Assembly (NCBI GenBank): GCA_019321725.1
Contig: CM033109.1
Span: 15,221,993 to 15,285,992 of the forward strand
Direction of reading: 5' to 3'
DNA: 64,000 nt
Origin: Paulownia fortunei
Taxonomy: Eukaryota > Streptophyta > Magnoliopsida > Lamiales > Paulowniaceae
Positions 1-11,541 of the stretch are shown one piece after another; position 1 is the stretch's first letter, and every line of letters starts with the position of its first letter. The position numbers and the translations under genes were made by a program. The notes beneath the pieces were generated by a model, which saw only the letters and a program-made list of their open reading frames with translations, was not told the origin of the DNA and ran no database searches.

Positions 1-60
1 ATGTAGACAACGAAATTTACTTTATAAATTTCTGGCATGCCTAGTGGGACAATCTCTACC
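1..60 (+). repeat. 3' tip of a Tat-type 5' LTR and primer-binding area
   Basis: Bases 4-20 (GACAACGAAATTTAC core) recur at 12,834-12,850, just upstream of the next element, so they are read as the end of the two LTRs of one Ty3/gypsy element whose 5' LTR lies almost wholly outside the window. The sequence that follows (TTTCTGGCATGCCTAGTGGG) resembles the segment after the 5' LTR in Tat-group elements. The exact LTR end and the primer tRNA were not determined. Confidence 0.5.
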
Positions 61-124
61 TCTCATCTCTTTTCTTCATCAAAAGTTTTGAATTATCATG
101 ATGATTGCTCACAAAATTACATAG

Positions 125-1406
125 GTGAAAGTTGTTACTTCAAGTTCTCCAAATGTTACAAGTGAAAATCTTGGTGTCATCACAAGAGGTATGTCCAAAA
201 GGTTGCGAGAATATTCTGAGATGACTTATCTGCTCAAAATTGTTGAGAAGGATTTACCATATTTTTCCAACACCAATGAAGATAATGGGGACCTGAAGTA
301 TGAATTTACATCATCTACACCTTGCTCAACATTAATTTACTCATTTACTTCAAACATGATGCTTGTCATGGTGAAAAATACTACAATTGTGGAGGAGCAA
401 ATTGCAAGTTTGATAAAGGCGATTGAGGAACTCATGAAGTATGTTCAAGAACTCTCTTAGATTTTAAAGCTGATGAAAAAGTAGATAATGCTGATACTAG
501 TTGCGTAATGGGCAAACAAGTTGAAGCTCATGATGAAGTTGAGATGTCCATAAAGCAACAACCAAGTGAAAGAAAGAAGTCTTCTAAAGAGTTGTAAGTT
601 TTATCTAATGGGTTGACTTCTATTGACCAACTAAAGGAGTTTATCACGAGGACTATCAAAGATAAGTATGATGTAAGTTCCAAATAAGCTTTAGCTTATT
701 CCAAGCCATACACCCAAAGGATTAATAATTTAAGGATGCTAGTTGGCTACCAATACCCAAAATTTCAATAATTCGATGGCAAAGTCAACTCGAAGCAACA
801 CGTGGCTCATTTCATTAAAACATGTAATAATACCAGAATATATGAAGACTACATATCAAGTAATTTGTTCTATCACTTAAGGGAAATACATTTGATTGGT
901 ACACTGATCTGGAGGTAAACTCAATTAATAGTAGGGAGTAGTTGAAACAAGAGTTTCTTAATTGATTATATAGCACAATCGAACAGTCAGCATGATTGAA
1001 CTCACAAATTCACGCAAATGAAAAAAAGAGCCTATCATTGACTACATTAATCGTAGGAGAAATTTAAGCCTAAATTGCAAATATCGACTGTGTGAGACTT
1101 CAGCTATTAAGATATGCATTCAGGGAATGGATTAGGGCCTTCGATACATTCTTTAAGGAATCCAACCCAAGACGTTTAAAAAATTAGCAAATCAGGCCCA
1201 TGATATGGAGTTGAGTATGGATGCAAGTGGAGTTGAGGGGCCACCCATCCAAGAACCTCACAAGTTTAAAGAAAGGCAAGAAGCCAAGAAAGGGGCAAGT
1301 TTTTTTCCAAAGCTCCAAACAAAGAATCCATGGTGGTGAATTCAACGCCTATCAAATTAAGAAAAAATGCAATGTAGTTGGCTCGTTAAGGAAATATCAC
1401 ACTTGA
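125..1406 (+). pseudogene. Ty3/gypsy (Tat-type) gag remnant
   Basis: This is a broken gag region. A 111-codon open stretch (125-460) gives an N-terminal segment with no domain I can name. At about 710-900 a second segment reads like the conserved plant retrotransposon gag core (LVGYQYPKFQ, stop, FDGKVNSKQHVAHFIKTCNN), where the stop is TAA in place of an expected CAA. A short basic stretch at 1221-1406 could be the nucleocapsid side, but no complete CCHC zinc knuckle is visible. Several stops and frame changes rule out a functional capsid protein. It lies directly upstream of protease and RT remnants on the same strand, as expected for gag-pol. Confidence 0.75.
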
Positions 1407-1689
1407 GGAAGATAATGTGGCTGCCAATCTTATCACCATTGGATTTGGATCTTTTAATGTCATAATGGAGAATGTGCCTAAGTAGAATGGTGGTTGATGA
1501 CTTGATCATGGCGATGACATTTCATGTAACATGAAAAGTGAATGAAATGTTTTCTCTAGTGAAGTCTGTTTATCTTGGGTGGGGGTTCATACTCTCACTG
1601 ATGATTGTGTCTCAATAATGACCTTCACTGATGAGGATTTGCTACGTGGTTCCAAACCCCATAATAGGCTATGATTCATAACTGGCTAT

Positions 1690-2536
1690 ACTAGCGAACA
1701 AAAAATGAATAGTATATTAATTGAAGGAGGCTCTACAGTCAATATCTTACCTTTGCGTATAATGAAAGAGTTATGAGTTTTGATGGATGAACATGCAAAT
1801 AGTCGTTTCATTATCTAAGGTTTCAACCAAAGGGGGGCAAACAACTCTCGGTCATAAGGTTGAAGTTTTTGATGGATGATATGGCCTCAACTACACTATT
1901 TTATGTCATAGATGCCAAGACATCATATAACATGCTTCTTGATTGTCCTTGGCTACATGAAAATAGAGTAGTTCCTTCTACATGGCACCAATGTTTTAAA
2001 TATTATCAAGAGGGCATCGTGAAAAGAGTGCTTGGTGATGATAAAACTTTTACTAACATCGAGTTATATTTTGTTGATGCTAAGTACTATCTTAAAGATG
2101 CAAAGTCAACGAAGGCCAAACAAAGCCCATTTCATGAACAATCAAACCAACAAAATGATCAAGTTAATAGAAATAAAACAAAAGGCACTTTTCAAATTCA
2201 CTGTGATGGAGATCACTCAAAATGTGAATCTCTCTCACTAGAGTTGAGTTATTGAAAAAGTTAATATTGCTATTGACCAAACTTGATGCAAAGAAGCCGT
2301 CTCCTCAACCATTTAAAGGGTTTGTTCACCCAATCCAAGGACCTAAGAAAGAACATGAAAAATGTTTAGAACTCCAAGGTGCAAAATACTTTGACTTGAT
2401 AGCCTACAAACGTCTTGTTAAAGTTAGATACAACCCACAAGAAGGTTCTACTATAGGAAAGGTTCCTCTTGAGGTAATTGGAGAACAAGTGCATGGACTT
2501 AATGTTATCCCAAGGATGTTGAAAGAAAGAGGGTAA
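1690..2536 (+). pseudogene. Ty3/gypsy aspartic protease region and linker remnant
   Basis: At about 1723 the translation EGGSTVNILPLRIMKEL resembles the retropepsin region of plant gypsy elements, but the catalytic D-S/T-G triad is not intact: the expected Asp position reads Glu-Gly-Gly-Ser. Downstream, 1860-2255 encodes a segment with DAKTSYNMLLDCPWLHENRV, a well-known conserved stretch between protease and RT in these polyproteins. Positions 2252-2536 continue in another frame with a linker. Frames change at least twice, so no polyprotein could be made. Confidence 0.7.
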
Positions 2537-3319
2537 GTTGTTCAAAGTACTTGAACAAGCCTTAGGTTTGTCCCATGAAATCCTTCCCATATTACTATGA
2601 AAAGAGCCAACAATAATCATATGACTAAGAAAGATTTTTCATTAATAAATGATATGCTTGATGAAAATGGAGAAAAGGTGCAATGAGTATTTGTCTTTAA
2701 TGTAGTCAACCTGCTTGGAAGTCGAGGTGTAAAAAAACCAATAATCAAAGATTGGGTATCTCCAAAATGTTAATGCATTTGAAAAAGATTGATAGACCAA
2801 GAGCAACTAAAGATCTTCAAAGTCTGATTCCATCTCGTATGAGGTGGTGCACTACTATATTCATATAGTACAACAAAGCTTTGAAGGTTAAATTATAAAC
2901 TATTATTTTCACATGAACCCAAGATAATTAAGAAGATGATAGAGAAAGTGTGGCTTTCTCTTATCACATTACTGTGCCATTGACCATGCATTTTCTCAAA
3001 ATATTAAGGATCGCTTGCACAAGTAAATCTTCAATTTGTTCAGTGGTGGCTACATTAGAAAAATGGATGACGCCATGAAAATAGTTTGTATAGGATTAAA
3101 AAATGGCCAAATAAGGACATGTGTTGATTTTAAGGAGATTGAACCTAAGAAAAAATGTTATGTTAATGAATGATATCAGTTTAAGTGAAGAAGTTCCAAT
3201 CGAAGAAGAGGATGTTGAGGCTGCCCCTCCTAAGCTTGAAGAAGATGTTAAAGCCACTATTAATAAATTAAAGGAGATTAATTTAGATGATGTCGATAAC
3301 TTTTGACCAATCTACATCA

Positions 3320-4200
3320 TTGCTTTGTTGACCAATGATGAACATAACCATATATCGAACTACTACATGAGTTCAAAGAGGTATATGCATGGTAATGCAA
3401 AGAAATGCCTCGAATTAGATCCAAAAGTGGCAGTCCATTACTTGTCTATTAAGAAGAGAGTTCACCCTATCAAACAAGTTCAACATCGATTTTGGCCTAA
3501 GTTAGTCCCATTAATTAAAACTGAAGTGAATAAACTTATTGAAGTTGGGTTCATTCGAGAAATCAAGTATCCCACATAGATATCTAGCATTGTTCATATT
3601 AGAAAGAAGAATAACCAAATTTAAGTTTGTATTGATTTCAGAGATTTGAATAGCGCAAGTCACAAAGATGACTTTCCATTGCCCATTACCAAACTCATGA
3701 TAGATGCTACTATAGGCCATAAAATATTATCCTTTATGGACGAATCATCAAGATATAACCAAATATGCATGGCACCAAAAGATGAAGAACTAATAGTATT
3801 TCATACCCTTAAGGATATATACCACTACAAAGTGATGCCATTTAGATTGAAAAACACCGGTGCTACATATCAAAGAGCCATGTAGAAGATTTTTGATGAT
3901 ATGCTTCATAAAAATATTGAGTGCGTGACGTGGTTGTAAAGTCTAAAAAGTGAGAAGATCAACTTTATGATCTGAGGAAAGTCTTTGAGTGCTTGAGAAG
4001 ATATCAACTCAAGCTGGATCCACTAAAATGTGCATTTGGTGTCAATTCCGGAAAGTTTTTTAGGTTTATTGTTTGTCATTGAGAGATAGAAATTAAACAA
4101 GCAAAAATTGATGTGATTCTAAAGATGCTTGAAACTCGAGCATTCATAAACTCAAAAGTTTGTAAGGAAAATTAGCATATTTTTGAAGGTTTTTTTCAAA
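3320..4200 (+). pseudogene. Ty3/gypsy reverse transcriptase remnant
   Basis: Recognisable RT blocks occur in order. The N-terminal finger is around 3418-3640, with HPIKQVQHRFWPKLVPLIKT and then GFIREIKYPT. The block with the first catalytic Asp is at about 3730 (SFMDESSRYNQICMAP). The PFRLKNTGATYQRAM motif is at about 3840. The YVDD catalytic box expected near 3,920 is destroyed: the bases GAGTGCGTGACGTGG fit a short deletion that removes Tyr and one Asp and shifts the frame. Stops include TAG after RAM (expected CAG) and TAG after KYPT (expected TGG). The enzyme is dead. Confidence 0.85.
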
Positions 4201-4289
4201 TCTAGCTGGTCGATGCCAGCCATTTAGTTATCTAATGAAGAAAGGTGTTCCATTTAAATAGGATGAGTCTTGTAGGATGCTTTCAAAAG

Positions 4290-4700
4290 TATAAAGGCCT
4301 ATTTAATGAAGCCTCCTGTGTTGGTTGCACCAGTACCTAGACGCCCATTGATACTCTATATTGCTACTCAAGATCATTCTATTGGAACTATACTAGCATA
4401 AAAGAATAATGATGGGAAGGATAATATCTTGTATTAGTTGAGTAGAATGATGATGCCAAATGAGTTGAACTATTCACAAATCAAAATGAAATGATTGGCG
4501 CTCATCTTTTCAATTTAAAAGTTGAAGCATTATCATACTTTTTGTCTTGTCTCGAAAGCAAATCCACTAAAGTATGTCGTGACAAGGCTAATTTTTTTTT
4601 ATAGACTTGCAAGGTGGTACCTTCAGTTGTAACAATTTGAGATTGTGTATGTTCCTCACAAGGCTATGAAATGGTAAGTTTTGGTGGATTTCTTGGCCGA
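4290..4700 (+). pseudogene. Ty3/gypsy RNase H (first) and connection remnant
   Basis: The conceptual translation shows KPPVLVAPVPRRPLILYIAT followed by DHSIGTILA, typical of the RNase H next to gypsy RT, then SRMMMPNELNYSQIK and LKHYHTF at 4,440-4,540. Each segment is followed by a stop or frame change within about 100 bases. It sits directly after the RT remnant and before a second RNase H-like domain. Confidence 0.7.
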
Positions 4701-4779
4701 TCATCCTATCTTTGTTGAGTGGGAACTGTCTGATGACCTACTTGATGAAGATGTTCTTGTAATTGAAGTTACTCCTCCT

Positions 4780-5290
4780 TAAAATATGTATTTTGATGGA
4801 GCTTCTCATAAAGGAAGAGTCGGTGATGGAGTTATATTCATCATTTCTAATGGAGAAATACTGCTATACTTTTTCACCTAACCCAAAATTGTTCCAACAA
4901 TTTTGCTGAATATCAAGCTCTTATCCTTGGACTCAAAATGGTCGTTGACATAAAGTAACTGCATCTTGAGGTGTATGGAGAATCTAACTTAGTAGTCAAT
5001 CAGTTGCTTAGATTGTATGAAATTAAGAAACCAGAGCTACTTCCATATTTCAATTATGCTAAAAAGCTTATTGGATGGCTTGGAGATGTAGTAATTGTAC
5101 ATGTGCCATGGAATGATAATAAACAAGCTAATGCTTTAGCAAATCTCATTTCTACACTCACCATGCCTAAAGGTGAAGCTCGTATACAAATATGCAGAAG
5201 TTGGGTTGTACTACCAATCTTTGAGGATGAGAGCTGTGATGAAGAAAAAGAAAATCATGCCGTTGAAGTGTTTGAAATTGAGAAGAAAGA
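4780..5290 (+). pseudogene. Second (archaeal-type) RNase H-like domain remnant
   Basis: After the first RNase H the reading resumes with YFDGASHKGRVGDGVIF at about 4,788, the first strand of an RNase H fold with its catalytic Asp. It continues in another frame with the 107-codon stretch 4971-5294 (MYGESNLVVNQLLRLYEIKK, later HVPWNDNKQANALANL). The N-x-x-A-N-A-L-A end and the GESNLVVNQ helix match the additional RNase H found between RT/RNase H and integrase in Tat-lineage elements. Two RNase H domains in one pol is the main reason for the Tat assignment. Confidence 0.75.
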
Positions 5291-6470
5291 TTGACGTTAA
5301 CCACTTGTAGATTATTTGAAGTATGTGAAGCTACCCATGACCCACATCAAAGAGTTGATATTCGATGTAGTGCGGCTTGCTTCATTTATTTCAAGGGCAC
5401 ACTTTATAGATTCTCATTTGATGGAGTCTTCTTGAGGTGTTTAAGTGATGATGAAGACATCCAAACTATCGAAGAAACCCATTTGGGGATTTGTTGAGCT
5501 TATTAATGCAGCCCAAAGTTGCACTTTCGAAAAACAAAGAATGGATTACTATTGATTGATAATGGTAAAGGATTGCATGGATTACGTACAAAGATGCCAA
5601 GTTTGTCAATTTCATGAAAACCTTATTCACTAACCGATCTAGCCATTACACCCTATTGTTGCTTCATAGCCATTGGATACTCAGGGCTTAGATATGGTTG
5701 GACCTATGATAAAGTCTTTTGGTGGGCATTTGTATATTTTGACTGTAGCTGACTACTTTTCTAGTGGGCTGAGGCGACACCTCTCAAAGAAGTAAAAAAG
5801 TAAAATGTTGCTGACTTTATCCACATTAATATTATTTATCGTTATGTGATTCCATGATATATAATCATAGATAATGGAAAGCCCCTTTTCAATAGTCTGA
5901 TAGAAAAGATTTGTCAAAAGTTGGTTTTAAGCAAAGAAAATCTTCTATGTACTATGTCGCCGCTAATGGTCTTGCTGAAATATTCAATAAGACTTTGTGC
6001 AATTTGTTGAAGAAAGTGATTGCTAAGACAAAATGAGACTGGCACGAAAGAATTGAAGAAGCTTTATGGGTGTATAGAATCACTTACTGAATGCCTACTC
6101 AAGCGACTCCTTATGCATTAATGTATGGTGTTGAAGCTGTCATTCCTTTCGAGTAGCAAATTCCATCATTGAGGATAGACTAACTGAGGAAGAAAATGCA
6201 TGCTTGCGCTTTGAGGATTTGGAAGCTCTTAATAAGAAAAGGTTAAAAGCACAACAAAGACTTAAGTGCTACCAACCTCGCCTTTCCAAGGCGTTCAAAG
6301 AAAGTATGGCCATACTATTTTCAAGTGGGTAATTTGGTGCTTGTTGTGAGAAGGCTAATCATTACTACTCATAGGACTGAAAACAGGTTTACATAAAAGT
6401 GGGATAGTCCTTATATTGTTAAAGAAGTTTACATAAATGGTGCTTACAAGTGGTTGCCGAAGATGGCTTA
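5291..6470 (+). pseudogene. Ty3/gypsy integrase remnant
   Basis: The N-terminal zinc-binding part is visible at about 5,340-5,500 (CLSDDEDIQTIEETHLGIC, holding the second His and first Cys). Further cysteines appear near 5,570-5,610. The catalytic core follows at 5,650-5,960, with LDMVGPMIKSFGGHLYILTV, ADYFS, a stop, WAEATPLKE, and later IIIDNGKPLFNSL around the second catalytic Asp. The third-residue helix region AANGLAEIFNKTLCNLL is at about 5,955. A C-terminal part extends to about 6,460. Several TGA stops stand where CGA is expected, and frameshifts are present. Confidence 0.8.
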
Positions 6471-6479
6471 AAAATTAGC

Positions 6480-7600
6480 CCAATAAATGGAAAGTCCTTA
6501 AAACGCTATTATGCTTGAAGTTAAAAAAAGAAGAGAAAAAAATAGTCCTTGACATATGAGCCTAAACTGCATGTTACTCTTGACCTGTACGAGTGTAAAC
6601 TGTAAATGCTACTCATCAAAGTTAGTGCACATGGTTAAACTGTTAACTCACTCCACCAAATGTAAATACATATGGTTAAACTATTAATTTACTCCATTAG
6701 AGGTATTTTATATGGTTATAAAATTAAATACCCCACCTAGTCTAAGGTGGTTAAGCAATGGATACTCCTAACCTGCATGAGTATAAATTGTGTATGGCAC
6801 TCCCTCTGAAAAAATAAGTTTCTTTAAATTATGTTATGACTTGATCCCTTTGTTGCGGTACGTAGGCAACTTAGATATTTTTTAAGTTCAATCATGAGTT
6901 TGTATTTAATTATATCTTCCTTTCATGTGGGATAGAAGTTTATTATGCCAAAAAGAAAAGGAGAGAAAAAAAAGAAGAAAAAAAAACAAAAAAAATTAAA
7001 AAGAGAAAGAAAGAAAAAAAAATTACACTTCATGAGTTTTGATAAAAGTAAATGCACTCAAAGGATTGCAAGATAGAATAAGGAAAATTTCTATTATGTA
7101 ATCTCAAGAATGATGAACTTCGCTACATGAAGCAGAAAAAAAAATACCCAAAGCAAAAGAACTTAAATTATTCAACCATTCTTTGACAACCTCTAGATGT
7201 ACCACTGAAGTCTTTACATTTTCAACCACTTTATCAATTAATGGGGAAGTATTCTTGATAAAACAATGGCTTCCTCTTCAATCTCATGAACTTCAGCTTG
7301 AGCACTCTAAAGAAGTTCTATTGTTGTTTTAATAATGCAGGCAAGTTCTTTCATCCCTTCAAGTTATCAAGCTCTTTCTTGATGTGCTCCAACTCTTCCT
7401 TGGTGGATTGTATTTAGTTGACCTCTTTGCTTTCTCTAGTCTTGGTATCATGGAGACAACATTTAGCTTCACTCAATTATCGTGCAAGAAGTTATTTGGA
7501 TGCCTTTTCAGAGGATGTTGACCTTGCCCCGTCATAAGCAGCAATTTTGGCAAAAAATGCTTTTAATAATTTTTCCAAATGAGAGATGTAAAATTTGTTG
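6480..7600. other. Noncoding region between pol and antisense ORF; purine tract
   Basis: No coding sequence is visible here. At 6,590-6,740 short phrases such as ATGGTTAAACT-TTAACTCACTCCA recur imperfectly. Positions 6,954-7,022 are almost pure A/G on the plus strand, a possible internal polypurine tract or just low complexity. The region separates the integrase remnant from the antisense ORF, as in Tat-type elements. Confidence 0.5.
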
Positions 7601-7607
7601 AAGCTCT

Positions 7608-10000
7608 TCATGGAATCAAGCACAAACAACATATCATCTTTGATAGACGAAATGGAGTTAAATGAAGTACTTGCTGTCCTTTCACGAAGATCACTCCATA
7701 GTTTCTGAAGGCACTCATTTTGGTGATTAAGTATAAATTTTTCACCATAAAAAATTGAAATTCCAGAGAATGAGGTGTCTGTGTAGCTCTAGTCAAGTTG
7801 AATGTCTCCTTTTGTACTGCCTTATCAACTGGAGGAATTGTGGCCAATAAGTTGGGCCCCATAATTGACCTTTAGCTGTCTTGTGATCCCTCATCATCAA
7901 TGTTGAAAAGTTCTTCCTCCAACTGAAATATTACATGTGTTAAGTTAGAAAAGATCTATAAAAAGAACTTATTTCTTATACTAAAAAAAGTTAAATTAAC
8001 AAATAACCTCTTCAGCAAAGCTCTCAATTTGACGTGGGTTGTTTGTAACATTATGAACACCAATATCTCTTAGCTCCAACAGTTCAAGGTTCCATTTGGG
8101 TCTTTTCCAATGACGGTCTATGTTACTACTACCACTTTTCTCCAAAGGGTGAGAAGTACTCTTTCTTTTGTCGACTTCTAGAGGCTCGACGGTTTGGGTA
8201 TTGCATTTATCGGGAAGTGAAGTGATATGTACATGTGGAGAATTTTTAGCATTGCTGTTAAGTAGATCATTTCCTTTGTCATGTTTGTTGCCTTTTGGTA
8301 AGACCTTACTTGGCTTCAAGTTGATCAAACTCGCAATGTTCTCTTCGAAATAACTTCCATGGATCTTAGCCCACTATTTCTTGAAATTTTTCGAAGAGAA
8401 TTTTTTTGCATTTGGAGGCATAGAAGGAAGATATGCCTTTGACATAGACTTAGACAAGATATATAAGCACCAGTGGTGAAGTCCTTTTTCCAAAGAAGCT
8501 TTGCAAATGTCTCATGTGAGAGCTCCCAACACAATTTGATAGAATCCAAATTAGCGTCTAAATTGATAGAGACTATAAGGCTCAATGATAAAATGTTCAC
8601 CTTGCCGCAAAAGAAAGATAGATTGAACGAATAGCAATAAAGTAGTTTTGCTCAAATTCCTTAGCATTTCCATTGTCAACATATAAGAAATCTTTGCTCT
8701 TGGTGATCATGTTGCAAGTCCAAGAAACAAAGTCTTCTTTGTGAATTCGCTTGCAGGACTCTTTAGGATCATAGTATCTTGCCCCTCCTTTACTAGAAAA
8801 GATGTCTTTTTGGGACTACGTATACCTTATCAAACTTGGTAATGAGTCTTGAAGTAATGTGCTAACTAACTGTAGACAAAGTGGATAGAGAATGTTGAAT
8901 ACACATAAGATGGTCTTGGTGAATTTGCAATATTGTTCAAGCCATTGTAGATGCTTGCTAAGATGGGAACAACAAGGTTCACCATTCTACCACTTGCCAT
9001 GTTGCTCGCCATTTTGAAGGTACTAGGGCGTATCGAGTTGATATAATCGTTAGGAATAACAAATGTGCAAAGTTAACAAGCTAAATATGCTGCCAAGTGT
9101 GTTTCTTCTCTTGAACTCTCTTTAACACCAAACTTTGAAAGTGAAGCCTTCTTCATAGGGCTCCATTCTCTATGTATGCCAAAGTCACTAAGTGGATTCT
9201 GAGTTGATTTAGGGCAAGCCGCTTTATTTTCTCTACGTGGAGAAGGTAGGTGGTACCTAACAGGCTTCTTGGACCAAAATCTGACCCACTTGTCAATGAA
9301 TACTTGAGAAGATTGATCACTCCCTCGAACCAGATGGCAAGCATGAAGTAAATACTTACAAGAATGAGGGACGAATCTACTTCCCACCTCGTCAATGCTA
9401 TTAAGCTCTTTCGCATTGTGAACAACTTTGTCATAGAGAAATTCGATCATCGGAAAGCCCGCAATAGTGTGAAAATCCAATAATGATATGGACAATTCTC
9501 CAAGAGAAGTTAACAAAGTGTTGGTAAGTGGACTCCACGCCTTACAAAATGCCTTAACTAAGTCAGAATTGCGATCATAAGTTGACAACGAAGTATACAC
9601 TGGGTCATATTTTTTTGCTGCAAGAAGCTTGTACTTGAGGATGTCTTCAGTCCATTCTCAATATCCTTTGATGTACTAAAACTCACCGGCAAATTGGATT
9701 ACATCCCCCTACTTGGCATTGCCTTCAACAATACGGTGACCTAATGTTGGTAATGGAGTTTGCTCGCTGAATTGCTAATGATGAGTTGCTTGCAAAGCCC
9801 ACACCTTAAAAGTCTTTCTCCATAGATTGACTCATCATCAAGGATGACCAAGTGTTGGACGCCGGAGGAAGAAAAAGTATCTTTGAGATACACCATAAAG
9901 TATTCTATCAAAGTACAAGCCAAAGAGTTAGTTAACTTGATAGAAAGAAAAATCAAGCACACGATAAATAAATTAAGGAAGGCCATGATTCAAATTGCAA
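7608..10000 (-). pseudogene. Antisense extra ORF with plant mobile domain (PMD)
   Basis: On the minus strand, 9600-9073 is open for 175 codons. It contains AFCKAWSPLTNTLLTSLGEL and then SISLLDFHTIAGFP, the W-x-P-x-T-N-T and GE-x-x-I-x-L-x-D signature of the plant mobile domain (PF10536; MAIN/transposase-associated). The homology appears to continue at about 9,070-8,880 (NSIRPSTFKMASNMASGRMV), then in broken frames at 8600-8325, 8328-7996 and 7862-7608, the last parts being hydrophilic. Upstream, 9986-9741 may be the N-terminus. Antisense PMD-bearing extra ORFs between pol and the 3' LTR have been described in plant Tat/Ogre elements, which fits this position and orientation. At least four breaks make it non-functional. 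Confidence 0.7.
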
Positions 10001-10466
10001 CTTTTGATAATAAACTCACTGATGATAGATTCAAAGAAAATTAGGAATCAAAAGTGCTTCAAATTCTTTTCATCAATGAAAGTATAAAAGGAATTTCTTT
10101 TTACCAGCAATTGCAAGGAGAAACAGAATTATGATCAGCTTAAAAAATAAAATAAAAATGGATTCTGAAAAGTAAGAAGCAGCTTCTTTGCACCACTTCA
10201 ACAAATCGGGTAGAAATTCAACTGATAAGGAGCTTACTACAATTCACAGACTGTCATAGCATGCTCAACTTCTGGGCCAATTAGGAATTTTGAGCTCAAG
10301 GTATATTTAGAATTAATGCTACAACAAAAAATATGGTGATTAACATTAAAAAAAAGGGAAATCAGATTCAAAAACATGAAGAAAAAGGCAGTTTCTTTCT
10401 ATCAATTCATCGAATAAATGGTGAGCGAAATTACAAAGGCTAGTCGCATGAAGATGCGATATGTGA

Positions 10467-10564
10467 AGCTCACCAATTTAAACAAAAACAATAACAGACA
10501 AACTTCTTTTCTACTCAGCTCACCAATTTAAACAAAAACAACAACAGAGAAACTTCTTTTCTAC
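10467..10564 (+). repeat. 50-bp tandem duplication
   Basis: AGCTCACCAATTTAAACAAA starts at 10,467 and again at 10,517. The two 50-bp copies differ by only a few bases, so the duplication is younger than most decay around it. Confidence 0.85.
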
Positions 10565-10848
10565 ACACCCAAAATGAAGGTAAAAAAATGTAACTGCTGA
10601 TATTATTGGTCAAGATGATCTATGAAATATATATTCTACAAGCCTATCCTTTTATAGAAGTGAGTTAATATTGCAGAGAGAGTTTCTATTTTCTGCAACT
10701 TGGAGACGAAGGAAGCAAGAAGAACGAAATTTTCCTCAGTTGAATCATGGAAAGTATTGGTTCTGGTCTACTAAATTTACAACAAGAAATCATTCGAGGA
10801 ATGAATGAAGAAATTTTATGCACGTTGAGCATGTTGTGTAAATGCAAA

Positions 10849-11210
10849 ATTGGAAGGGAAACAGCTCAACTGGCGGAACAATTGACTTGGACTTGCTTCC
10901 AGCGGTAGGGTGGGGGTTCGAATCCTGGTGGGAACCTGCGGATTCATTTCAGTATGAAGCAATCACTGGGCTGTCAGTGGGACCCTGCGACTGAGGTGTT
11001 TCGAGCGATCACTGTGGGTTGGGCTCCTTGTGTGCAGAAGTGTACAGTTCTTGTTGGGAACCTGGGTGTTGGTTGAGACATATCCTGTGATTTACCCCCT
11101 TTTAGGTGCTAGGGACATGTGTCTAGGAGGTCCAGAATTAGTCTGGCGCAAGCTAGGAATCTAGGTTATCAAAAAAAAAAAAAAAAAAAAAAAAATTGAA
11201 AGGGAAATAG
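10849..11210 (+). mobile_element. tRNA-derived SINE with 16-bp target duplication
   Basis: The body, about 10,865-11,194, begins with a tRNA-like promoter: an A-box-like AGCTCAACTGGCGG and a B box GGTTCGAATCC at 10,915-10,925. A roughly 250-bp tRNA-unrelated body follows and ends in an uninterrupted poly(A) of about 24 bases from 11,171. The element is flanked by ATTGGAAGGGAAACAG (10,849-10,864) and ATTGAAAGGGAAATAG (11,195-11,210), a 16-bp target-site duplication with two mismatches. Head, tail and duplication together are diagnostic of a SINE mobilised by L1-type machinery. The family was not identified. Confidence 0.9.
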
Positions 11211-11457
11211 AAAGGAAACTTGCCAAAGTTTTGGAAAGTATTTGCCAAAATTTGCCGCAATAAATTTTTCGGTGATTAGGAGACAAAGTAGGTTTCAAAT
11301 TGGAAAAGAATTTGGTGCTCCAAGTCTACATACACCATATGCACTATAAATCTATGTGGGCCAAGTTGATTTTTGTTTAAAAAGAGAAAGATAAAAAAAA
11401 AAGAGAAGAAATATTGGACAGAAGAAATATAAGGAAAGTCTGGAGATAGCCAATTTG

Positions 11458-11541
11458 AAAGACAAAAGCATTCAGATGGATGTGTGGGCCTTAATTGTTA
11501 AAGACAAAAGCATTCAGATGAATGTGCGGGCCTTAATTGTT
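11458..11541 (+). repeat. 42-bp tandem duplication
   Basis: GACAAAAGCATTCAGATG occurs at 11,461 and 11,503. Two 42-bp units differ at two or three bases. Confidence 0.85.

Noticed and set aside
10870..10950. A tRNA gene
   Set aside because: The A- and B-box match is part of a SINE with poly(A) and target duplication; no cloverleaf with a full acceptor stem was evident.
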